64,000 nt of DNA, taken from assembly GCA_947095585.1 (NCBI GenBank), contig OX352764.1, positions 76,184,816 through 76,248,815 on the forward strand, given 5' to 3'. The position numbers and the translations under genes are program-made. Positions 55,561-64,000 of the stretch are shown here, piece by piece. Under the pieces are notes generated by a model, which saw only the letters and a program-made list of their open reading frames with translations, was not told the origin of the DNA and ran no database searches. The stretch comes from Nephrocerus scutellatus (Eukaryota; Arthropoda; Insecta; Diptera; Pipunculidae). How positions within the stretch are numbered: position 1 is the stretch's first letter; every line of letters starts with the position of its first letter.

Positions 55561-56764
55561 ATAAAATATTGTTATATTGTTTTCTTCCTTACAATGACAA
55601 AGTAATACCTACTTTTTAAAATAAATAAATAAAATATTCCTTGGCCGCATGTTGCGTATACGCCACAGACAGACGACTTAATAAACGCGACAGGTCACAA
55701 AGGAAAATCCTGATATAAATTGCAACACAATGGTGAAATATCATTTATGAAATAATTGATGATAACCATCTATTAGACAGAGAAAGAAATAAAAACGCCA
55801 AAATATAGAAAAATGGACCCCGATCCGCCGTCAACAGATAGAAATTTAAATGAAATTCAGGGTTTGATGATGAATGGGGAAAAGCCGCTTGCCATTGTAA
55901 TGCTACCGCATCATCATGACACGACGTATGTAAACGTTACACATACACGAACAAAACAAAAAACAACAATTGCTTCTAACCGGGCTTTTTCTCATCCAAA
56001 CGATGAAATGCGAAATTCCACAGGCTTTCAGCTGACATTCGAATTTCATTTCATTTAATTTTGCCAGTCATGACAGTTCTCATATTTCGCCTGTCATGTC
56101 TTGCCTGCATTTCATATTTCCATTTCCACTTTATCATTCCCCACAATGTGTGTCCGTAGAAAAACACTCTCAGCCGGGTCTGTCTGACACCGAGTTGTCG
56201 GTGTGTCATTGCTGTCTGTTGCCATGTCCCATTATTGCGCTCATCAGTCAAATAATTTGGACAGCTGCCGCAGCCCGCCGAGCTTCAAGGTTACAACTAC
56301 ATATGACTAAAACAACCAAATAGAGCCGCATGAATTGCCATACGATATAACGGAAAAACAATATGCAAAATGACAATGAAGGACGAACGATAAAAGAAAA
56401 AACAAATAACAACTTAAATGATGTATTACATCTGGTAATTTAGCCAATAATAGCCATACACTAGCAGTGCGATGAACGTCATAATATAAAAAAGAAAGAA
56501 ACTCCCAATGCCCAACTTTTTTGGCATCGTGTTTTGGCATTTAATTTTTTCGCTCATCAAATTGCAGTTGATTGACACATCAAAGGAGATGACATGTTTT
56601 CGATTATTTTCCAACGCAAAAAATATCCTGATTAATAGAAAAGCAACGTATCTGACGTAGATACACATTTTTTTACTGAAGATAAAAATTGAGAAAATTT
56701 TTTTAGCATTTATTTTTGCCTTATTTGTATAACATGGAAAGTGTAATTAAAAAAGTGATATTTT
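55561..56764. other. no supported gene
   Basis: An 81-codon frame (55813-56058) begins MDPDPPSTDRNLNEIQGLMM. It has soluble-protein-like composition but no domain, so I leave it uncalled. The rest is AT-rich. Confidence 0.35.
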
Positions 56765-57055
56765 GCTCGGACGACTGTTCATCTTCCGAGCAGAACCTAC
56801 ATTCTGTCTCTGAGCCCACTCCATTTTTGTACAGGTGATATCGCAGGCCACAATGATCTGTTACAAAACTCACCAGCTTTCTATTGCTATCCCTATAAAA
56901 ATAAGTGATTTCCTTATACGAAAAGGTCCTGATTAATTGTTTGGATTGCCTAAGCCCCGAACACTTTTCCCAACAATTTATTAGTGCTGTGGCGGCAACC
57001 CAGTTGACACCGCTCAGTAGGGTCCTATGAACTTAGATTCTGAGCCAGCGCTATC
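56765..57055 (-). mobile_element. non-LTR retrotransposon family B, RNase H-proximal 3' fragment
   Basis: It matches 52290-52590 on the same strand: ACCTACATTCTGTCTCTGAG, CACAATGATCTG, AAGTGATTTCCTTATACGA, TTGGATTGCCTAAGCC and GTGGCGGCAACCCAGTTGAC. The 3' end proper is missing. A family A element lies immediately upstream on the minus strand. Confidence 0.65.
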
Positions 57056-57061
57056 TTGGAA

Positions 57062-57980
57062 TTTCTTTTATAATGTCAACACGCTAAAGGGATTTGCACC
57101 CTTATAATGCTTACAGCGTGGGCGTTAGGAAATTAGGGAGAGGAAAATGTGAGATGTCTATGCACGTCTGTCTTAAACGACTGCAGATCACACAAATGCG
57201 GAAACACAGAATCAGTCAATACATTCCACATAACTATTGTGCGGCTAAAGAAGGAATCTCTGAATTGGTTAGTACGTCCGAAGATAGGCTTAACGGTGGA
57301 CCCGTGGGCTCGAGTTGAGGCACGGGTATTACGGATGGGTTCGAGAATGGGCGGGATGCATCTGGATATTTCTTTTGAACACCGCTTATGGAAAAGGTGA
57401 TAAAACAGTGACAAGCTGGAAACATTCCTACGATGTTCAAGCGATTCGATTATTTTCACCAATAAGTTTTAACACGCGGTTCTAAATTCTGTCTAGTAGA
57501 TGTGGTCTGTGGACAATACAGTTGTATTCCAGTTTAGGGCGAATATACGCCTTGTAAATAGTAGCCAATTCTGAAGGAGTGAATTACATCTTGCACCGTT
57601 TAAGAAAATCTAAAAATCTCGCAGCGTTCTTCGCGAAGGCAAATATGTGCTCGTTCCAACAAAGCTTGTTGTTGGCGAACATACAGAGAATTGGGAGTTT
57701 TGCATTTTTTTGATGCAAATTTCATTCATGGATAAAGGTTGGGGGTTTAAATTAGGCTTGGACGACAGAAATAGCATTGGGTCTTAGAAGCGTTAAATTT
57801 AACTCTATTATGTAGTCCGAATTTATTAGAATTATTTAAATATTTAGTGCTTAACATACCTTGTTGTTCAACTTCCACTTGCGATGTAGAGGGGCGTGCA
57901 GAAAGCGTGAAATCATATGAAAAGCTAAGAGTGCTGTCGTCAGCGAAAGAATGGAATGGATTAGAAGTAGCGAATAATGT
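57062..57980 (-). mobile_element. non-LTR retrotransposon family A, thumb to 3' end, inserted in family B
   Basis: From 57980: HSILSLTTALLAFHM (frame-shifted form of 'HSFADDSTLxF'), a thumb region matching 3060-3340, then the C-terminal ORF 57462-57133 (IIESLEHRRNVSSLSLFYHL, VKPIFGRTNQFRDSFFSRTI). The 3' UTR ends in GCATTATAAGGGTGCAAATC to about 57062. Both flanks are family B sequence in the same orientation. Confidence 0.7.
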
Positions 57981-59280
57981 AACGTGGTGCCTTTGATGAC
58001 GATAGGTCCCAAATTAACGAGTCTTCTTCTCGTGAAAGGCACTTAAATGATTTTTCAAAGATTGATGGATAGTCCCTCTGTGCTGCAGCATTCTAAAACG
58101 TGCAGAAAATCACCTTGCATGACACTAGTAAGACTCGTGCACTGCTTAACACTAATAAAAATCACCAAATCGCACGCATAGCTAATGGAGATGTAGCCTG
58201 ATCTGTGAAGATCGACTAGCAGATTGTAAATGACTAGTGACCATAGAAGGGAGAAAGCACTCCTCGTTGGGGACATCCCTTAACTGCAGTTACAGACACT
58301 CCTCCCGAGGAAGAAGTAATATCTCGACTTTCAAGCATTGCCCTTATCCAATGATTGGTCGAGTCTTATCAGCTATAGAGTCATAGTCTTATCGAAAGCG
58401 CTCTCAGTGTCGAGGAAGGCACACAGGGCCACTTCCTTGGAACGAAAAGTTCCTTCTATCTTCTTTACAAGATAGTGAAGGGCAGTTTCTGTGCTTTTGC
58501 CTTTCCTGTACGCAAACTGACTTGAGTGCAGAGGGGTAGACAATTATAACCGGCCTCTAATATAAACATCAATAAGTCTCTCCATGGTTTTTAGGACAAA
58601 TGATGTTAGATTTCTACGTCTATGTGATTTAGGCAGCTCACAAGCTTTGGGGATAAATATCACAATAACCTGTCTCCAGATAATAGGATTGTACCCCCAG
58701 TTATAGCTGGCTCTAAATAAAGCAATCATACCCGGTAGGATGAGATCGACTGCCTTCTGTAGAAGCGCTGGAAAGATCCCATCACCGCTGGGAACTTTGA
58801 AAGGTTTAAAAGAGCCTACTGCCAATTAAGCCATATCCAGACTGAAGATTTTACCGGATAAACTATTTACCTTACTAGTTCAGGTACGTGTTTGGTGCAC
58901 GAGTAGACGCATCTGCGAAATTTTTTTAATAGACCTACACAGTTTGTCTGATCTTTAACTAATGCTTCATTGATTCGTGCAGATACTGGCATTTTCGTTT
59001 TCACAGCATTTCCTCTATGTGGCACTTTTGAATCATCTTAATTCAGAGGTGTACACTGTAAGTGCGAACCTATATTCGTCCCAAATATTCGTACGTTTAG
59101 CACAGCTGAAGAGCTTTCTGACTTTCTTCCTACGCTTAGCCAGCTTGTCGTTCCACCAGGGAACCTTTCGTCTACACAAGCTGGTTATCAGATATCAGAT
59201 TTCGTTCACAGTTTTCTTCCCTGACTCAATAGATCTTTTTCGCGCAATGTCGTCGACTTAGCCAGCTCTTGAAATATTAT
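57981..59280 (-). mobile_element. non-LTR retrotransposon family B (R1/LOA-like), RT domain
   Basis: From 59280 a decayed endonuclease/linker leads to RT: SFKPFKVPSGDGIFPALLQK, ASYNWGYNPIIWRQVIVIFI and LTSFVLKTMERLIDVYIRGR (58825-58544). Next are a region with AFRKGKSTETA-like spacing, SLLWSLVIYNLLVDLHRSGY then ISYACDLVIFI, where YADDLV has become YACDLV (58276-58150), and CCSTEGLSINL then VPFTRRRLVNLG (to about 57990). One catalytic Asp is Cys and frames are broken. Confidence 0.7.
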
Positions 59281-60744
59281 TAAGTCCAGCAATATTTTTG
59301 AGTTGAATGAGTTAATGCTTAAAAAATTCTTTGCCATTTATTCAACATATTGCTAATTTCAGCGAGTTGGAAGATAAACTCTATAAGTGACTAAAAAATT
59401 AATATATTGTGGGATAATTTTTAAACTAAGTAAAATAAAAAAATTCTAAAAACTAAATGACTTAATAAATAACTTAGATTTTATACATTTTCTTTAACTC
59501 AAATCTGTCAGTTAATACTATTGGAGTCAGCTTGTAAAGGCACACTCGAACGCCCACTTAGAAATTTGATGTCTTTCTGACAGCTTACGACCTATAACTT
59601 ATAATTGACTTAAAAAAGCTCTATATATCACACTTTGGCGCTATTGTTGGACGTTAGCTTGAGACCTTTATTGTTAAATGATAATTTAGTTGAGTTAACT
59701 CAAGCTCCTGGTGAACTCGAATAATATAAGATTTAAAACACAATAAGCCAATTAACAAAAACTGTCGTCAATTTATTTCAATTGTTGAAAGAAAAAACAT
59801 CAAACTTGTGCTTGTGAGCACTGATGAGTTTTGCTTCAACCTCAAGTAACACATACTTTTGTTAACAGTTGGTTTTATTATTATTATGATTATTTATTAG
59901 AAGATACTTGACACTTTACTTAGCAGATAAACTAAATGATGTTTAGCGGGTTTGAATCGGGGTCGTAGTCGAGAGTCGAGATAAGTGCTGCCATCATTTC
60001 GCATGATTAAATGCCCCGTCTAGCCTGCTGATGAGGATGATCATAAATTGTTGTTTGTGTGTTAAGTATTTATTTTACGATTCTACGATGTGACAACCAA
60101 CCAAGTCTAATACGGAACACGACCACTCATTGTCATTGTGGGTAGTTTTATGAGCGAAAGTTTTTGTGTTATAATATATTTCCATATTTTATCATCCACT
60201 CATATCATAAAAATATCTGCAAAACCTGACGACTGTCAAATTTATGTGTGACATGTGCCATTTTAAGTACACATACGTACAGACGTGCACACACAATGCC
60301 TGCCATAAATTAAGGCTTATTCTCTTCTTCTTGAAAATAGATTAATAAATTTTTATATTTTATTATACTCGCAGCGTGAAATTTCTTGGTCAAGATCATA
60401 AATGCATTGTTGTCTTTTATTGTCATTAACAAACGAACACTGACTGTCAGAGAAATTTCAATACTTTATGTGGACACTTTGGACAAAGCGACAGTCCGGG
60501 ATTTTTGTTGTTTGTTAATTTTACGATTTGTACAATGAAATAATCATAATAAATTAGTAATAAAACTGTCATATTATGCGGACTCGTGGTAAATTTACAT
60601 TTTAATATGACCACAGATTATAAACGTGTATTTGTGTGTGGATTGCTTCGATTTGATTTTTATTTTACTGGTATGTGGGGGTTTTATTTAGCAGATCGTT
60701 AATTATGTAGATTTAAGTTTAAGTTTTAACATTTAAGTGTTTTG
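59281..60744. other. repeat-poor intergenic DNA
   Basis: No transposon protein and no supported ORF. The segment 59980-60320 has TTTCGCATGATTAAATGCCC and GATGAGGATGATCATAAATT, resembling enhancer-type sequence; this is a guess from composition. Confidence 0.3.
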
Positions 60745-61056
60745 TTATTTTGAAGGAAAGAAAAATACGATAAATGTAGTTAGTTTTAGACCGTTATATC
60801 GTGCTGAGGCGAGAAATTTCTTCAGTGGGATGCTAGAAAATTCGGTGCTAAAAAATTGCTTATTGTTAACTGGGTTTTCTAGTAAAGTTTGTCGTAGAAC
60901 GAATCGTCTGCCATATTTTCTAGTCATTAATTTATTAATCCGAAATGCCAGTAAAGTAGGGAAGGCACTTACAAATTCTTCATAATAAGGATCAATGATA
61001 TAGTACTCGTATATCGGATTCAACAAAGACCCAGATGTAAAATTAAAGTTGTCCAC
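60745..61056 (-). CDS. coding-like ORF of unknown family (103 aa), may be partial
   Basis: The frame opens just after an upstream TAA and starts at GTG (61056), probably as part of a longer or spliced product (no ATG at the start). It reads NFNFTSGSLLNPIYEYYIID, then FVSAFPTLLAFRINKLMTRK, FVLRQTLLENPVNNKQFFST and IPLKKFLASARYNG before FIVFFFPSK and TAA. Composition (Asp/Glu/Arg/Tyr well represented, mixed codons) is clearly more protein-like than the flanks. No domain is recognised. It abuts the repeat at 61058-61340, so it may belong to an undescribed mobile element. Confidence 0.45.
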   Translation of the reverse strand: MDNFNFTSGSLLNPIYEYYIIDPYYEEFVSAFPTLLAFRINKLMTRKYGRRFVLRQTLLENPVNNKQFFSTEFSSIPLKKFLASARYNGLKLTTFIVFFFPSK

Positions 61057-61057
61057 A

Positions 61058-61340
61058 TCAATTTTTTTTATATATTATTAAACTTATTTGCCAAGGGAAT
61101 ACTCCCTGAATGACTTGCGCCACGGCAATAAGAATTAAATCGGAGAAATGTGATCTACAATATATCACATTTCTCACGTTTGTAGCCGGTTTCAAATTAT
61201 TTTCTCGAAGTTCTCCCTGATTCATTGAAAAAAGCAATACGGAAAAAACGTTCACGAAACTAAAACGGCGCGAGTCCAAATGCTTTAATGAATGAATCAT
61301 GGTCAAGGAAAACTACAAAAAGCCTTGACCAAGAAAATAT
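61058..61340 (-). repeat. dispersed repeat shared with 16375-16690
   Basis: The minus strand contains ATATTTTCTTGGTCAAGG, AAGCATTTGGACTCGCGCCG, TTCAATGAATCAGGGAGAAC and ATTGCCGTGGCGCAAGTCAT, then CCCTTGGCAAATAAG. An 82-codon frame (61306-61058) spans most of it, with HLDSRRFSFVNVFSVLLFSM and LILIAVAQVIQGVFPWQ. Confidence 0.6.
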
Positions 61341-61864
61341 TACAAAAAAAATGACACACGTGAGCCTTCAAAATTCTTGGAGCCTCTATTGAAAAAATCG
61401 GTCTTTCAGGAACTAGCTAACATCTTTCTTGAATGCCCACAACTCGACAGTTAATTGTACCGGATTCGTTTGGAGTACCAGGCCTAACAAACGAAAGAGG
61501 CACGCACAACTATCGAGCCGATAAGCTGCAATGCCAAACATTACACCAAAGATGAGCGAAAAAGCTGGAGTCAAATGGAGCTTGATGATTCTCTGCGGTT
61601 CCTCGTAACTTCCTCCAATTTAGGCCTTTCATTAAGATTTGTAATTTGATTCTTTTCTTTTAAATTTTTATGATTTATAAAGAAACAATTAAAAATTTAA
61701 AAATGTAATTCCTAAAAGAGATAGGCCGTTGTAGTCCAAGGCCTAGCTTCTCGCGCCCATTTGTGGTGTGTATTTATATTTTTGCACACAGATGGAAGAG
61801 ACCTACAATTAAATGCCGTATCCGAATGGCGAATTGATTTTTTCTCTCGGATTTTTTTTTATCA
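61341..61864. other. no feature seen
   Basis: Mixed spacer. One frame over 61440-61610 is GC-richer than its surroundings but carries stops. No family was recognised. Confidence 0.35.
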
Positions 61865-62010
61865 TTATCATAGCCCATATGGCAGACACTGCGACCTAAA
61901 AGATATATTCTATCTTAGTATTTATTCTAGGAGACGTACCACCTCCCTAATAAACGATTGTAAAGCCTTAGTGGCATAATTTATCAACTCCGTTGTCGTG
62001 CATATTTCCT
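61865..62010 (-). mobile_element. non-LTR retrotransposon family B, extreme 3' end
   Basis: It matches 52130-52240 on the same strand: CATATGGCAGACACTG, TATTCTAGGAGACGTACCAC, CTCCCTAATAAACGAT and TCAACTCCGTTGTCG. On the minus strand it ends in GATAATGATAAAAAAAAAT, a short A-tail. Confidence 0.65.
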
Positions 62011-62349
62011 TGTGAAATATGTTTGTCAGACATTCGTGAGTGGTGGGTGAGTTGGTGTTTTCTGGTATTCGAACCCAGAAATTAAGAAAATTTTAATCAA
62101 AATCGAATGCAACGTACATTTAAGTCAACAAAGTGAGATGTTGTGCTTATGAATCAACTGCAGCCGTATTATAAAAGAATCTGCCAACGCTTTTACTTTT
62201 AGATATTTGGAGAAAGTAGTAAGATTTTGATTAAAGTTCCTGTGTCATCTCTTCGTTCAAACATAACTTCAAATTTATATTATAACATATGTAGAGTTAA
62301 GTACTTGTGAGCAGATTATCAATGAAACACTATTCTAGCCCTTTTTGTT

Positions 62350-63455
62350 TGGCGGAAATATGTTTACGACTCGTTTCATACAAAACTCTTTTGTCCAAAA
62401 TGCGTGCTTATGGAGTCGATTGAAAACTGTTTCATTGGATTAAATGCTATTTCTTGGACCAGTCTAAAATACTTCAGATAAATGTTGACGTTCCCCAGGG
62501 CTCTGTTTTGTCTCCGACACTCTTTCTCATTTTAATTAATGATCTCCTGTCCATTACTTTTAATGCAATTCACTTTTTCGCTGACGACAGCACTCTCAGC
62601 TTCTCATATAAGTTTGAGGAGCGTCCATCCACTACTCATGTGAAATTAAAACAACTACGTATGTTAAGCTCGTAAAATTCTGGCCTAGACAGCATAAAAA
62701 ATCGAGTATAATTTAACAATTCCAGAACACAACTATGTCTCCTGTCATATAAGCGAATTTTAAATCCAATGACGAATCGAGGAAACTGATAAACTAACAA
62801 TTCTCGGTATGTGCGTCAACGACAAGCTCCGTTGAAATGACCACATATTCACCGTCGCCAAAAATACTGCGAAATATTCAAGTTTTTTTAACCCTGTGCT
62901 AGAAATATTTTGCTCCATCTGATCTGGCTACTACTAGTTACAAGGCTTTTATTCACCCTAAATTTGTCATACCTGGTCTGGTGCGTCTAAAACTACTTTG
63001 CATCAGCTGGATAGAATACAAAACAGTGTGATAAAACTTAACAGTTACGAAAAAATTGCAAAAGCATTAGATTCGCTTGAACACTGCAGGATCGTTTCCT
63101 GCCTGTCACTGTTTTATCGCTTCTTCCACCAGTGGTGCTCAAGATAAATAGCCAGTTGCATGTCAACTCTCTTTGAACTCAACCGCAATATTTGTGGTGC
63201 TCTAAATGTTCATCAGTTTACCCTCAAGCCCATCTTCGGACGTACAGTTAAGTTTAGAGATTCGTTCTTCAGTCGTACAACACTTATGTGGAATGCTCTG
63301 CCAAGCTCTGTCTTCCCACACAACTATGATCCACAGGCATTCAAAGCACAAGCTCATAGACATTTCTATTGTCTTTTACTTTTCCGTAACGCACTCGCTG
63401 TGCCAAGCATTTAGCCGAGCATTATAAAGGCGCGAACTATTTACGAGTGCTCAAA
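62350..63455 (+). mobile_element. non-LTR retrotransposon family A, RT palm to 3' end
   Basis: RT palm frame at 62454-62675: DVPQGSVLSPTLFLILINDL, then IHFFADDSTLSFSYKFEERP with both catalytic Asp present. The thumb (62780-63050) is readable only across frameshifts. The C-terminal frame at 63160-63414 reads KPIFGRTVKFRDSFFSRTTL, MWNALPSSVF and FKAQAHRHFY. The 3' UTR has AGCATTATAAAGGCGCGAAC at 63419. It is the reference copy for comparing the other family A scraps, and it is 5'-truncated and inactive. Confidence 0.75.
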
Positions 63456-64000
63456 TTATAAAAAAAATCTGTGAAGCGTTCTAAATAACTGTGTGGATTT
63501 TTCTAAAAGCAAATAGACAAACAAACTACTTTCAAATTTGTATATTAGATTGATCTTTTTATAGGCAAATCGCTCTGGTGGACATATTTTGATTTGTATA
63601 TGTAGTAGCAGTTCATCACACGTTCGACAAATGTCTCGCTCAAAAGATTTTCATTATTGACGAATATTTTTAGTTTGTGTGTTTGTGAGTATTGTGTGCA
63701 GATTTGACACCATCGCACTTTCATTCAGAAAAAAGGCCAAACTTCCCGCTTATATTTCAGATGAATATTTTATGGTGTTTCGATATCTGGGATAATCTCC
63801 AGACTTTTAAAAATAAAGCTACTTTTACCTCATGTATATGCAAGGTTGAGAGTTTTAGTTGAGTATTTCAGCATATTGGGTATGAGATTGAAGTTGGGTA
63901 GATTTGGTATTAGTATGTTGTTGAAAGGACAGATTAAAGAATGGCGTCGATTTATTTATTTCACAATGAAAAGTGTAAGCAAAATAACGAGTGTTCGAGA
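63456..64000. other. no feature seen
   Basis: AT-rich sequence to the window end. Nothing was recognised. Confidence 0.4.

Noticed and set aside
61990..62100. Second tRNA-derived SINE on the minus strand (CTGGGTTCGAATACCAG)
   Set aside because: A B-box-like word alone, with no A box at the right distance; the surrounding sequence is a family B 3' end and spacer.

Overview
The window looks like an AT-rich chromosome segment from a higher (schizophoran) fly, probably a tephritid fruit fly or a close relative. The basis is one clear animal developmental gene exon of the Drosophila elbow/no-ocelli (NET) zinc-finger family, surrounded by many decayed insect-type non-LTR retrotransposons, mariner-like fragments, Helitron-like elements and MITEs. 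There are no bacterial features, operons or CRISPR arrays. The species call is an inference from gene family and repeat style, not a match to a named genome.

The main gene is the large last coding exon of an elbow-B (elB)-like gene on the minus strand at 17524-19134. It has a clean splice acceptor at its 5' end and candidate poly(A) signals downstream. Its short first coding exon is not recognisable here. The long stretches to the right (19.2-64 kb) are upstream of the exon, so they probably include the intron and the 5' regulatory domain. Several stretches there lack repeats and are rich in homeodomain-type TAATTA/TTTAT words, which makes them candidate enhancers. Two other ORFs look coding by composition but are unassigned: an intact intronless 142-aa ORF at 30881-31309 (-) followed by a poly(A) tract, and a 103-aa ORF at 60745-61056 (-).

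Most other recognisable material is mobile DNA. I use these family labels: A (reverse transcriptase without RNase H seen; many 3'-biased scraps at 0.4, 2.5-4.3, 15.6, 29.6, 31.8, 32.2, 39.0, 57.1 and 62.4 kb); B (R1/LOA-like with RNase H; 52.1, 56.8, 58-59.3 and 61.9 kb); C (RNase H type whose 3' end reads CTTAACCTAACCTAAC; 15.9 and 35.6-36.6 kb); D (10.5-12.1 kb, catalytic core deleted); E (40.1-42.95 kb, best preserved); F (4.8-7.6 kb, endonuclease plus RT of the CFDP2-like/RTE-like type); J (jockey clade, two minus-strand copies at 24.8-28.8 kb). DNA transposons: a mariner-type N-terminus at the left edge, a mariner-type fragment at 39.5 kb, a PIF/Harbinger-like MITE nested in a fold-back MITE at 51.1-51.5 kb, and Helitron-like elements at 46-46.9 and 53.7-55 kb, both carrying internal minisatellites.

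Tandem repeats include an 877-bp octamer array, a GATA array, a ~100-bp minisatellite with a three-unit higher-order pattern, a ~115-bp dispersed tandem family, and a 44-bp repeat ending in a perfect 26-bp-arm hairpin. A 5S rRNA-derived sequence lies near 13.1 kb. Homology calls here come from motif reading by eye, without database searches, so clade names are tentative.
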